64,000 nt of DNA from positions 1-64,000 of the forward strand of contig NZ_JBLOOT010000005.1 of the NCBI RefSeq assembly GCF_049800675.1, in the 5' to 3' direction. The translations under genes and the position numbers were made by a program. Below the pieces are notes generated by a model, which had not been told where the DNA came from, did no database searches, and saw nothing but the letters and a program-made list of their open reading frames with translations. Source of the DNA: Cauispirillum nitrogeniifigens. Lineage in GTDB: Bacteria; Pseudomonadota; Alphaproteobacteria; Rhodospirillales; Rhodospirillaceae. Within the stretch, counting starts at the first letter, position 1. Each line of letters opens with the position of its first letter. This document shows positions 7,370 to 15,949 of this stretch, in pieces.

Positions 7370-9159
7370 CGATGCAGCAAGTCCAAGGCCATCTGCGCAA
7401 CCAGTTCCTTGATGTGATGCGGGAGTTGCGGCAGTCGTTTGCCGAAGCGCAACAGGATGTGGCGGATCGCGAAAGGGCGCTGAAGCAGGCTCTGGAACGC
7501 TTCACGGCCACCATCTCCGTCGGCGTGTCCTCGGAGCAGGTGGCCAGGGACAACCCCCTGGCCAAGTTTCTGGCCGACCTGAATGCGGACTTGCGGAAGC
7601 AGGCCACGCTCTGGCGCGACGGGGTGGCCAACCATGACCGTAACACCCGGTTCCGCCGGAACTTTGGCGACTCCCTGCTGGTCTACGTGTACGGCAAGGT
7701 GAAGGCGGGTAAGAGTTCGCTGGGCAACTACGTCGCGTATGGCCGCAGCAATCCCGACGCCAGATTTCTGGAAGATTTTGCGGCGTCGGGAGAGGCAATG
7801 GCCCAGTATGGCGTCGAAGCCTGTGCCGATGGCGCCCCTGGGCCTGCTCATCACACCATTCAGGCGTTCGGCGTCGGGGTGGGGGAAACCACCAACTCCA
7901 TCCAGTACTTCCGCCTGGAGGGGCTGACCTGGGTGGACTCTCCGGGGCTGCATTCGGTCACGCCGGAAAACGGTGACCTGGCCTCCCTTTACGCGGAAAG
8001 CGCCGACATCATCATCTACCCGACGAATGCCGCCCAGCCTGCCCGCGGAAGCGATCTGAAAGAGATCAGCAAACTAGCCAGCGCCAAACGGAAGTTCCTG
8101 GCCATTATCACCAAGTCCGATACGGTGGACGAATACAAGGATGAAAATGGCAAGATTGCGTCGCGCTTAGTGATGATGTCGCCAAAGGACCGGCAGGACC
8201 AACGGGACTGGGCCGAAGCAAGCATCGCCAAGGAAACCGGGCTCACGATGGACGTCCTGAGCGTGTCCGTCACCTATGCCGAACGGTTCGGGGATGACCC
8301 GGCGGGCCTGGAGGAGAGTGGGATGGCGGCGCTGTTCCGCACCCTGATCGACCTCGCTCGCTCGGACGGCGTCAAGATCAAGCGTGAGACTCCTTCCAAT
8401 AACCTCAACGCCTTCGTCGACGAGGTCACCGGCCGTGCCGGCAACGGGCCTCTTTCTTCCGAACACCTTAAAAGGAGCATGGAGGAAGCGCAGAAAGAGC
8501 TCGAGTCGGAGCGGGAGGCCTTGAAGCCACGCCTGCGAGCCGCTCTGAACCGGGTTCTTGCGGAGATCAACCCGGCCATCGAAAGCGAGGTCCACCGACT
8601 GGCGGCCACCAGGGACGCCGCAGCGCTGAGCCGCGCCTGCACGCGGATCGTCAAAGACAGTGTCAACCGCCAACTGGAAAAGGAATTGAGCGCCACCGTG
8701 CATCAGTTGGAAGATGTCGTGGCCGCCGCCGCCGCGGGAAGTACCGTCGACGGACTGCCAGTGTACGCGGAGGTGACGCGCTCCGTCACCGTGAGAACCA
8801 AGGGCCGCAGGCAACCCCTTGTCAGCGCGCTCTGTGCCGTCGTTGGAGGCGCGATTGGATTTGTCACCGGCGGGCCTGCTGGTGCTGCCCGTGGCGCCGC
8901 CCTGGGAGCCAGCCTCGGAAGCGGGTTGGGCGGGGCAGAAGCCGATGACTACCTCATCGAAGTCCCCATCGGCACCAACGTCCACGACGTGGTGGTCGAG
9001 GCCACTACCAAAGCGAGCGATGCCGCCCGAGCATCCTTCGACATCGCGGAGCAGGCATTGGCCGATGGTCTTATTCGGCCGATCTCGCAGAGCATCGCTC
9101 TTATTTCTTCTGCCATTCAAGATCTTGAAGAAACCATTCACAATAAGGTGAGATCATGA
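7366..9159 (+). CDS. Dynamin-like GTPase with glycine-rich membrane segment
   Basis: A 597-residue protein. A helical N-terminus (1-95) precedes a complete G domain: P-loop G110 to S117 (GKVKAGKS), G2 threonines near 175-176, G3 DSPG at 191-194 and G4 TKSD at 249-252. A long helical stalk-like region (about 365-480) is followed by a glycine-zipper hydrophobic hairpin (about 489-525) of the kind that inserts in membranes, and a short C-terminal domain. Length and layout match bacterial dynamin-like proteins such as LeoA, some of which are used in the Eleos anti-phage system. Start overlaps the previous stop (ATGA). Confidence 0.8.
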   Translation: MTMQQVQGHLRNQFLDVMRELRQSFAEAQQDVADRERALKQALERFTATISVGVSSEQVARDNPLAKFLADLNADLRKQATLWRDGVANHDRNTRFRRNFGDSLLVYVYGKVKAGKSSLGNYVAYGRSNPDARFLEDFAASGEAMAQYGVEACADGAPGPAHHTIQAFGVGVGETTNSIQYFRLEGLTWVDSPGLHSVTPENGDLASLYAESADIIIYPTNAAQPARGSDLKEISKLASAKRKFLAIITKSDTVDEYKDENGKIASRLVMMSPKDRQDQRDWAEASIAKETGLTMDVLSVSVTYAERFGDDPAGLEESGMAALFRTLIDLARSDGVKIKRETPSNNLNAFVDEVTGRAGNGPLSSEHLKRSMEEAQKELESEREALKPRLRAALNRVLAEINPAIESEVHRLAATRDAAALSRACTRIVKDSVNRQLEKELSATVHQLEDVVAAAAAGSTVDGLPVYAEVTRSVTVRTKGRRQPLVSALCAVVGGAIGFVTGGPAGAARGAALGASLGSGLGGAEADDYLIEVPIGTNVHDVVVEATTKASDAARASFDIAEQALADGLIRPISQSIALISSAIQDLEETIHNKVRS

Positions 9160-10757
9160 TGCTGCCGGAATTCAAGTTAAGTCGTGAAATTCTGGATGAA
9201 ATCGGACCGCTCATCAAGCGATACCTGGGCGCCAGTGACCTGGACGCGCTGCGGCGTTTCATGGACGAGCGTGCCACCTCGGCCAAACCAGTGGTCATGG
9301 TCTATGGCGTCTACAATGCGGGCAAGAGTACCTTGCTGAATGCCCTGATCGGCGAGGAGCGTGCCAAGGTTGCCGCCAGACCGGAAACGGACAAGGTCAC
9401 GCCGTACGAGTGGGACGGTTTTACCATCTACGACACGCCGGGCATAGACGCTCCCATGGAGCATGAGAGGATTTCCCGGGAGCATCTCGAGAAATGCGAC
9501 GTCATCCTGTTCGTTCTCAGTTCGGATGGCACCTTCGACGAAAAGGAGACGTATGACGAAATCTGCACCATCATCAAGGGCGGAAAGCCGGTCCAGGTCA
9601 TCCTGAACAACCGCGGCAACCTCACGGACGCTGACGAAGCTTGCTGGATCATCCGGGACAAGATCGTCAGCAATCTGCAAATCGCCGCCGCCGCCGTGGA
9701 CATCGCCGACGTCGAACGCAAGGTGCAGGTGCGTCTGGTCAATGCGAAAACGGCCCTGAAAGGCCGGTTGTTGAGTGACCCGGACTTCATTGAGGCAAGT
9801 GGCCTGCCGCTGCTGATCGAGGATCTGCGGTCATTCTTGCACAAGGCAGACGTGTTCGACGTGGTCCGGACCTGCAGCCGACAGGTGGCCAAGAAGATCG
9901 ACCTGACGCTGGCAGCTCTCCCGTCCTCTGCAGGGCAGACCGGCATCCGCGATGCGCTCAGCACATTGGAGGGGGAGAAGCAGCGGGTGCATGCGGCGGT
10001 CCTCCTGGCCATCCAGCAAGCCACAGTCAGCTTCCGCGGCCCGTTCCGGTCGGCGGTTGAAAATCAGAACGAAGCGGCAGCTGAGGCAGCAGTCGCCGCA
10101 GTCCAGGAGCAGGTCGGCTTGGCGTTCAAGCGCGAGATCGCCACGGCGGCCAACCAATTGGACGCGGTGGGAGCCCAACTGGAGCGCGCCGACGCACCAG
10201 CCCACGGCAAGCCCCTGGTCAATACCGCCATTGATAGCGAGGACGCTCCGGTGGGCGGAGGTGCCGCCGCAGATAGCCTCCTTCTCGTCAAGAACGCGCT
10301 GACGCAAGTGCCGGAGGCTGCGGTCCGCGAGGGCGTCGTTCAGGCACTGAAGCTGGGAAAGGAATTGCTCCCAGGCGCATTCAGGGGAATTGGTCCCGTC
10401 ACCATGGGCAAGTACGCCACGACTGTGACCAAAGGACTTCCTTGGATTGGCCCTGTCATTGACATCGCGATCGCCCTGATATCGTGGTATCGCGCCGAGG
10501 AAGCCAGACGTCAGGAAGAAGCCGCCCAGCGTAGGCGTGCGGCCGCCATTGCGGAGCGGGTGGAAGATGCCGCCACGCAAATCAGGATTCAACTCCAGGC
10601 AGACACGGCACATGCCATTGATGACTACTTTGCGCCCATAGAGTACAAGCTTCAGGAATTGGTTCGACAGTTGGACGCTTCTCAGGCGACCATCGAGGAA
10701 GATCGGGCCCGTCTGCTACGGGCAAAGGGACGCCTTGAAGCAATACTCGTCGCCTGA
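9156..10757 (+). CDS. Dynamin-like GTPase, second full-length member
   Basis: A 533-residue protein starting at ATG 9156, overlapping the preceding stop by 4 nt. The G domain has P-loop G51 to S58 (GVYNAGKS), G3 DTPG at 93-96 and strand VILNNRG at the G4 position, which is not a canonical N/T-K-x-D. A helical middle (about 250-400) is followed by a hydrophobic stretch (about 425-445) and a charged coiled-coil (about 445-530) that could form a membrane-dipping paddle. It ends the operon. Together with the two upstream GTPases it suggests a heteromeric assembly, as in LeoABC-type systems; sequence identity to those was not tested. Confidence 0.78.
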   Translation: MMLPEFKLSREILDEIGPLIKRYLGASDLDALRRFMDERATSAKPVVMVYGVYNAGKSTLLNALIGEERAKVAARPETDKVTPYEWDGFTIYDTPGIDAPMEHERISREHLEKCDVILFVLSSDGTFDEKETYDEICTIIKGGKPVQVILNNRGNLTDADEACWIIRDKIVSNLQIAAAAVDIADVERKVQVRLVNAKTALKGRLLSDPDFIEASGLPLLIEDLRSFLHKADVFDVVRTCSRQVAKKIDLTLAALPSSAGQTGIRDALSTLEGEKQRVHAAVLLAIQQATVSFRGPFRSAVENQNEAAAEAAVAAVQEQVGLAFKREIATAANQLDAVGAQLERADAPAHGKPLVNTAIDSEDAPVGGGAAADSLLLVKNALTQVPEAAVREGVVQALKLGKELLPGAFRGIGPVTMGKYATTVTKGLPWIGPVIDIAIALISWYRAEEARRQEEAAQRRRAAAIAERVEDAATQIRIQLQADTAHAIDDYFAPIEYKLQELVRQLDASQATIEEDRARLLRAKGRLEAILVA

Positions 10758-10787
10758 TCTACGCTTTTGAATCAACCGAGAGTGCCC

Positions 10788-10929
10788 GGCTGGAAATCGG
10801 CGCGCGCCTTGACCCCTGTTCGGCACCGGTATGACCCCGAGGGGTTCCAATGAAGCAGGCATGATCAGCCGGTTGGGCTGAATGACCCCGTGCCAACGAG
10901 GGGTCATAATGAGACGCCGATTTCCAGCC
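10788..10929. repeat. 142-bp element with inverted terminal repeats (MITE or IS-end remnant)
   Basis: A perfect 15-bp inverted repeat (10788-10802 and 10915-10929) encloses a second imperfect pair (10811-10826 with 10890-10905). Short GACCCC/GGGGTC blocks recur inside. The interval has no plausible gene. The layout is that of a miniature inverted-repeat element or of two IS ends brought together by an internal deletion. The family is not recognised with certainty. Confidence 0.5.
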
Positions 10930-11089
10930 ATGAGGTCGGGGGCCGGGCGACCGGCTCTCCCGCCGCCCCGCGGAGGGGCAAAGGAGCGGACGCAGCAACC
11001 AGAGCGCATTACCGGCACAGACGGCTTCATGAGGCTGCTGGCCAACCCAAAACCCGGTTTCCGGAGGTGTCCAGCCTGTGCCTGAGAGT

Positions 11090-11290
11090 GTTCAGGCGGA
11101 TTGATCCAGGCCGCCCGTCGGCAAGACGGGCGCCTGGGGCACGGTAGCAATTCGCCCCGGCCTCGACAGGAGGGGTGTTGCCGATGGACGCGACCAGTCA
11201 GCGGTTGCTGAACCAGTCCACCCCTTCGAGGGTGGCGGGCTCGAAGGCCTCGAATTTGCGCCACGGGCCGACCGTGACCACAACAGGGGA
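11090..11290 (-). pseudogene. IS3-family transposase OrfB remnant (C-terminus, degraded)
   Basis: Read on the minus strand from about 11290, the frame gives EGVDWFSNR, a stop codon, then LVASIGNTPPVEAGANCYR. This matches the usual IS3-family OrfB end (VDWFNNRRLLEPIGNIPPAEAE followed by YY) with an in-frame stop and several substitutions. Only the last tens of codons survive, and the remainder of the IS is gone. The debris lies between the GTPase operon and tRNA-Lys and marks a much-rearranged insertion zone. Confidence 0.55.
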
Positions 11291-11313
11291 CTTCAAGGGG
11301 ACCCAGAATCAAC

Positions 11314-11341
11314 AAGGCCCCGGCGTTTCCGCCAGGGCCTT
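11314..11341 (-). terminator. Terminator of tRNA-Lys
   Basis: A 12-bp stem with one mismatch (11314-11325 with 11330-11341) and a 4-nt loop lies 8 bp beyond the tRNA 3' end. In the minus direction it is followed by TTGTTGATT, a moderate T-rich tail. Confidence 0.65.
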
Positions 11342-11349
11342 GAAAAATT

Positions 11350-11425
<76 letters not shown>

Positions 11426-11472
11426 CCGGCAGGTTCCCTTCCGGGGCTCCCGTACATCGTCGGGAGGCCGGC

Positions 11473-11501
11473 TTTATATGACCTGCTGCGGGGGATTGCA
11501 A
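11473..11501 (-). promoter_or_regulatory. Sigma70-type promoter of tRNA-Lys
   Basis: On the minus strand, TTGCAA (11501-11496) is followed after exactly 17 bp by TATAAA (11478-11473), which ends 47 bp before the tRNA 5' end. The match to the -35/-10 consensus is strong for this GC-rich genome. Confidence 0.65.
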
Positions 11502-11620
11502 GCACAAAAGATGGAAAAAAATCGCTCGGGGTACGGCCGGGGAGAAAGGCGGCAACCGGCGGCCCGTCAACGGTGTTCCAGAGGCGGGGCGGAACGGGGA
11601 CTTGGCGAGGAAAAAACCGC

Positions 11621-12307
11621 ATGACTTCGACCTCGGCGCGCCGACCGCCCTCCGCCGGGCACCCCCACGGGGCTGTCCTGCCCGTCGCCTGTTCCGGCCT
11701 CCGGCCGGGGCTGGTCTTGGCTTTGGCCGTGGCCCTGGCCCCTCCCCTCGCCGTGGGCGGCTGCGGGGCGTTGTTTCCCGAGGTTGCCGCGGATGCCGGC
11801 GGCAGTGGCGCGGCGGCGGCCCTGGAGCGCCTGGACGCCTCGGGACGGGAGGCCCTGGGGGTCTACGCGGCGGCACCGCCCAACAAGGCTTTCGCCATCG
11901 CCGACGGCGGAGCATGGGGCTGGCGGGGCGCCGCCGGCACCGTGGCCGCTGCCCAGGAAGATGCCCTGGCGCGGTGCGGGTCGGTGTCCGCCGGGCAGCC
12001 GTGCCGCATCGTCGCCTGGGACGCCGGTGGCGGCCTGGGCGACCCGCAGGCGGCCGAGGGACCGCCACAGGACATGCCGGCGCTGGATGATCCCGGCGTC
12101 ACCGCCTTCCAGACCTTTCTCGCCGCCGAGGGCAACAAGGCCTTTGCCGTCAGCCCGGACGGCGCCTGGGGCTGGCGGGCGTCGTCCAGCCTGCCCCTGG
12201 AGGCCGTGCAGGAGGAGGCACGCCAGAACTGCGCCCGCCACGCCGACGCCTGCGACGTAGTGGTCACGGCGCCCGACCTCCAGGGCCTGGCGTCGCTGCC
12301 GCGGTAG
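11621..12307 (+). CDS. Putative lipoprotein with two DUF4189-like repeats
   Basis: ATG 11621 gives 228 residues; the frame opens further upstream across the tRNA, which excludes the longer form. A hydrophobic segment (about 31-45) leads to a lipobox-like VGGC with Cys48, so it may be a lipoprotein, although the N-terminal region before it is unusually long. Two similar modules begin at about residues 88 and 172, each with NKAFA, DG-AWGWR, then a pair of Cys. The pattern resembles DUF4189 (secreted, unknown function). It is convergent with rodA, which ends 34 bp away. Confidence 0.6.
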   Translation: MTSTSARRPPSAGHPHGAVLPVACSGLRPGLVLALAVALAPPLAVGGCGALFPEVAADAGGSGAAAALERLDASGREALGVYAAAPPNKAFAIADGGAWGWRGAAGTVAAAQEDALARCGSVSAGQPCRIVAWDAGGGLGDPQAAEGPPQDMPALDDPGVTAFQTFLAAEGNKAFAVSPDGAWGWRASSSLPLEAVQEEARQNCARHADACDVVVTAPDLQGLASLPR

Positions 12308-12341
12308 CGGGCACGCACGGGGAAGCGGCGGGGCGGAGCGA

Positions 12342-13499
12342 TCAGTCGTCGTAGGCGCCGCGGCGGCCCATCTGGACGTCGCGGTGGACGTGCACGCTCA
12401 TCATGATGCCGAAGCCGATCATCAGCGTCAGCATGGCCGTGCCGCCGTAGGAGATCAGCGGCAAGGGCACGCCGACCACCGGGATCAGGCCCATCACCAT
12501 GGCGATGTTGATGAACACGTAGAGGAAGAACGTGGTGGTGATGCCCATGCCCACCATGCGGCCGAACTGGTGGCGGCAGCGCAGGGTGATGGCGAAGCCG
12601 TAGACCAGCACCAGCACGTAGAGCCCGATCAGCACCAGGCCGCCGACCAGGCCCAGTTCCTCGGCCATCATGGTGAAGATGAAGTCGGTCTGCCGTTCGG
12701 GCAGGAAGTTCAGGTGGCTCTGCGTGCCCTGCATGAAGCCCTTGCCAAACAGCCCGCCGGAGCCGAGGGCGATCTTGGACTGCATGATGTGGTAGCCCGC
12801 CCCCAGGGGGTCGTTCTCGGGGTTCAGGAAGGTCAGCACGCGCTTCTTCTGATAGTCGTGCAGGAACTGCCAGGCCACCGGGATGATCGCCACGCCCACG
12901 GCGGCGGCGAGGCCGAACACCCACATGCGTATCCCGGCGACGAAGAAGATGACCGCCCCGCCCATCATCAGCATCAGCGCCGTGCCCAGGTCGGGCTGCT
13001 TGAGCACCAGCGCCACCGGCGCCAGGATCATCGCCACCGGCGGCAGCAGGAACCCCGGCCGCCCGACATCCTCCAGCGACGCGCCATGGAAGTACCGCGC
13101 CAGGGACAGCACCAGCGCGATCTTCATGATCTCCGATGGCTGGAGCTGGAAGAAGCCCAGGTCGACCCAGCGCTGCGCCCCCATGCCGATGGTGCCCTTG
13201 ACCTCCACCAGCACCAGGAAGGCCAGTGCCACCCCATAGGACGCATAGGCGTAGCGCAGGAACTGCCGCACATCGACCAGCGCCAGCACCAGCATGAAGG
13301 CCAGGCCGACGCCATAGCGGGCCATCTGCCGCGACGCCCAGGGGTCCATGGACCCGTTGGCGGCGGAATACAGCATCAGGAACCCCACTCCGGCGATCGC
13401 CGTCAGCAGCAGCACCAGAGACCAGCTCATGTGCCATAGCTTCTCGCCGACCGTCATGTCGCCCCGCCGCAGGCGGGGGGAGAGGAATTCCGGCCCCAT
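12342..13499 (-). CDS. rodA: Rod shape-determining protein RodA (SEDS glycosyltransferase)
   Basis: A 385-residue polytopic membrane protein that polymerises lipid II glycan strands for side-wall growth, working with PBP2. SEDS hallmarks are present: WVDLGFFQLQPSEIMKIA, a KQPDLGTALM loop, the long extracellular loop with FLNPENDPLGAGYH, and VGVPLPLISYGGTAM near the C-terminus. About ten membrane helices are visible. Its ATG at 13499 overlaps the mrdA stop by one base, so the two are translationally coupled; an internal ATG at 13457 is possible. Last gene of the mreB-mreC-mreD-mrdA-rodA series. Confidence 0.96.
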   Translation of the reverse strand: MGPEFLSPRLRRGDMTVGEKLWHMSWSLVLLLTAIAGVGFLMLYSAANGSMDPWASRQMARYGVGLAFMLVLALVDVRQFLRYAYASYGVALAFLVLVEVKGTIGMGAQRWVDLGFFQLQPSEIMKIALVLSLARYFHGASLEDVGRPGFLLPPVAMILAPVALVLKQPDLGTALMLMMGGAVIFFVAGIRMWVFGLAAAVGVAIIPVAWQFLHDYQKKRVLTFLNPENDPLGAGYHIMQSKIALGSGGLFGKGFMQGTQSHLNFLPERQTDFIFTMMAEELGLVGGLVLIGLYVLVLVYGFAITLRCRHQFGRMVGMGITTTFFLYVFINIAMVMGLIPVVGVPLPLISYGGTAMLTLMIGFGIMMSVHVHRDVQMGRRGAYDD

Positions 13500-15412
13500 C
13501 AAGCGTCCTTTTCGGGCGATGGAGGGGGCGGCGCGTCTCCGGTCCCCGCCACCGGGTCGCCGGGCTTGCGGCGCGACGGGTCGAGGCGCAGCGTCTCGGC
13601 CATCACCGCGGCGGCGATGGGCGCGGCCACCGCCGACCCGCCGCCGCCGTGCTCGATGACCACGGCGCAGGCATAGCGCGGAGCATCGAAGGGGGCGTAG
13701 CAGACGAACAGCGCGTGGTCGCGCCGCTCCCACGGCAGATCCTCGTTCTTGATCACGCCGGCGTCGCGCTCGGCCTTGGTGATGCGGCGCACCTGGGCGG
13801 TGCCGGTCTTGCCGGCCATCTCGCCCAGTTCCTCGGGCAGCTTGACCTTGCGGGCGGTGCCGCCGGGGGCGTTGACCACCTCCCACATGCCGCGCTGGAT
13901 GACTTGCAGCGCCGTGCGCGACACCCCCAGGTCCGGCGCCTTCGGCGGTGGCCGCTCCTTGAGCGCCCGGCCGGCGGCGACATGGCGGGTCAGCACCGGG
14001 CTCACGGCGACGCCGCCGTTGGCGATGCGCGCGGTCATGACGGCCAGTTGCAGGGGCGTCGACAGCACGTAGCCCTGGCCGATGCCGGCGATCAGCGTCT
14101 CGCCCTGGTGCCAGGGCTGGCCGAGGGCGGCCTGCTTCCACGCCCGCGACGGCATGACGCCGCCGCGCTCGCCGCTCAGCCCGACGCCGGTGGGCTCGCC
14201 GAAGCTGAAGCGGCGGGCCATCTCGTTGATGCGGTCGATGCCCAGGCGCTTGGCGACCTCGTAGAAATAGACGTCGCAGGAATGCTTCAGGGCGTCGGTC
14301 ATGTTCATCGACCCGTGCCCGCCCTTCTTCCAGCAGTGGAAGCGGGCACTGCCCAGGCTCATGTGGCCGGGGCAGAACACGGTCTGTTCGGGGCGGATCA
14401 CGCCGGCCTCCAGGGCGGCCAGGGCGACCACCATCTTGAAGGTCGACCCCGGCGCGTACTGGCCGGCGATGGGCTTGTTGGTCAGCGGCAGCTTGGGATT
14501 GCTGACCAGTTCCTTCCATTCGTCGGGGGTCAGCCCGCGATTGAAGGCGTTGGGGTCGAAGCTGGGCTGCACGGCATAGGCCAGGACCTCGCCGGTGTGC
14601 ACGTCCATCACCACGCAGGAGCCGCTTTCCTCGCCGAGCTGGCGGCTGGCCAGTTCCTGGATGCGGACGTCCAGGGTCAACTGCACTTCCGCCCCCGGCT
14701 CCCCTTCCTCGCGCGACAGCTCGCGGATGACGCGGCCGAGCGCGTTGACCTCCACCTGGCTGTTGCCGCCCTTGCCGCGCAGGGCGAGGTCGAACTCCTT
14801 TTCGATGCCGCCCTTGCCGATGCGGAAGCCCGGCAGGTCGAGCAGCGGATCGTCGGTCAGTTCGGCCTCCGACACCGCCGCCACGTAGCCCAGGACGTGC
14901 GCCGCGTCGCCGCCATAGGGGTAGGCGCGGGCCAGGCCCTCGTCGATCATGATGCCGGGCAGGTCGGGGGCGTTGACGTGGATGCGCGCCATCTCCTCCC
15001 AGGTCAGGTTCTCGCGCACCGTCACCGGCATGAAGCTGCGCTTGCGGCGGATCTCGCGGGCGACGCGCTGGCGGTCGAAGTCGGTCAGCGGGATGATCTC
15101 GCCCAGGACGTCCAGGGTGGCGCCGACGTCGCGGGCCTGCTCGGACACCAGCAGGACACGGAAGTTCTGCTGGTTGACCGCCATCGGCTCGCCGAAGCGG
15201 TCGACGATGCGGCCGCGTGGCGGCGGCAGCAGGCGCAGGCTGATGCGGTTCTCGTCGGCCAGGGTCTTGTACTTGTCGCCTTCGAGGATCTGCAAATAGT
15301 ACATGCGCGCCGCCAGGGCACCCACGAGCACCGTCTTGCCCACCCCGAGCATGACCGCCCGGCGGGTGAACAGCTTGGTGCGATCGCCGTCGCGATGGAC
15401 GCTGGCCCTCAC
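13499..15412 (-). CDS. mrdA: Penicillin-binding protein 2 (peptidoglycan transpeptidase)
   Basis: A 637-residue class B PBP that cross-links peptidoglycan in the elongasome. An N-terminal membrane anchor (about 19-40) precedes the pedestal domain (RGRIVDRFGEPMA, about 67-79). The transpeptidase domain has the nucleophile Ser323 in GSTFKM, an SCD triad motif (KHSCDVYFYE) and Lys535 in KTGTAQV. Length is normal for the family. The start is a GTG at 15412 with a GAGGAG site. It lies 10 nt downstream of mreD and overlaps rodA by one base. Confidence 0.96.
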   Translation of the reverse strand: MRASVHRDGDRTKLFTRRAVMLGVGKTVLVGALAARMYYLQILEGDKYKTLADENRISLRLLPPPRGRIVDRFGEPMAVNQQNFRVLLVSEQARDVGATLDVLGEIIPLTDFDRQRVAREIRRKRSFMPVTVRENLTWEEMARIHVNAPDLPGIMIDEGLARAYPYGGDAAHVLGYVAAVSEAELTDDPLLDLPGFRIGKGGIEKEFDLALRGKGGNSQVEVNALGRVIRELSREEGEPGAEVQLTLDVRIQELASRQLGEESGSCVVMDVHTGEVLAYAVQPSFDPNAFNRGLTPDEWKELVSNPKLPLTNKPIAGQYAPGSTFKMVVALAALEAGVIRPEQTVFCPGHMSLGSARFHCWKKGGHGSMNMTDALKHSCDVYFYEVAKRLGIDRINEMARRFSFGEPTGVGLSGERGGVMPSRAWKQAALGQPWHQGETLIAGIGQGYVLSTPLQLAVMTARIANGGVAVSPVLTRHVAAGRALKERPPPKAPDLGVSRTALQVIQRGMWEVVNAPGGTARKVKLPEELGEMAGKTGTAQVRRITKAERDAGVIKNEDLPWERRDHALFVCYAPFDAPRYACAVVIEHGGGGSAVAAPIAAAVMAETLRLDPSRRKPGDPVAGTGDAPPPPSPEKDA

Positions 15413-15422
15413 CGTCCGCTCC

Positions 15423-15938
15423 TCACACGTCTTTCAGGAAGGCGATCTGCACCCGCGCCAGCACCCAGCCGATCACGGGATAGACCGCCACGGTCATCAG
15501 ATAGGCATAGAACGCCGCCGTGCCATCGACCAGGGTGCCGTGGATCAGCGACACCGCCAGCCATTTCACCATCATGGCCCCGCCGGCCACCAGACTGAAC
15601 GCCCACCACGTCACGGCGAAGGACCGCGCATTGAAGAAGCGGTACTGGCTCAGCACCACCGCATGGGTCAGCAGCAGGGCCAGGGCGCCCACCCCCGGCG
15701 GCGTACTCGACAGCAGATCCTCGGCCACGCCGATCAGGAACACCGCGCCGTAGCCCAGCAGGTCGGGCCGGTAGATGGCCCAGTAGTACACCGCGATCAG
15801 GGCGAACATCGGCCCGATGCGGGTCATGCCGGCGGCGTGGCTGGGCACCACCGACAGCAGCAGCAGCGCCAGGGTCAGCACCAGCGGGATCTGATGCCGC
15901 CAGAAGATGTCGAAACGCTGCCACAGGCTTGGCCGCAT
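15423..15938 (-). CDS. mreD: Rod shape-determining protein MreD
   Basis: An integral membrane protein of 171 residues with five or six hydrophobic helices and the MreD pattern (IGPMFALIAVYYWAIYRPDLL, then GVAEDLLSSTPPGVGALALL). It bridges MreC and the elongation synthases. ATG 15938 has an AAGGGA site at good spacing; a GTG at 15953 that overlaps the mreC stop would add five residues. It sits between mreC and mrdA in the elongasome operon. Confidence 0.92.
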   Translation of the reverse strand: MRPSLWQRFDIFWRHQIPLVLTLALLLLSVVPSHAAGMTRIGPMFALIAVYYWAIYRPDLLGYGAVFLIGVAEDLLSSTPPGVGALALLLTHAVVLSQYRFFNARSFAVTWWAFSLVAGGAMMVKWLAVSLIHGTLVDGTAAFYAYLMTVAVYPVIGWVLARVQIAFLKDV

Positions 15939-15949
15939 GAGGGTTCCCT

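Larger units (their letters stand above)
1..11340. mobile_element. Probable integrative element (partial), abutting tRNA-Lys
   Basis: This stretch has a tyrosine integrase, an excisionase-like HTH gene, a DUF2958 gene typical of plasmids and integrative elements, several unrecognised small genes, a self-contained GTPase cargo operon and transposon debris. It stops just downstream of the 3' end of tRNA-Lys, a common integration target. The left end is outside the window. No second copy of the tRNA 3' end was seen here, and the integrase lies about 8 kb from the tRNA rather than next to it. The boundary at the tRNA is therefore inferred. The GTPase genes also have more AT-rich codons (for example around 6040-6470) than the chromosomal genes to the right. 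Confidence 0.5.

Noticed and set aside
1..11349. A second copy of the tRNA-Lys 3' end as attachment site
   Set aside because: I looked for the T-arm and acceptor sequence left of the tRNA and found no copy, so no att pair is annotated.
12342..14519. Long frame extending rodA through mrdA
   Set aside because: Only the part from ATG 13499 has SEDS motifs; the upstream part is an alternative frame of PBP2.
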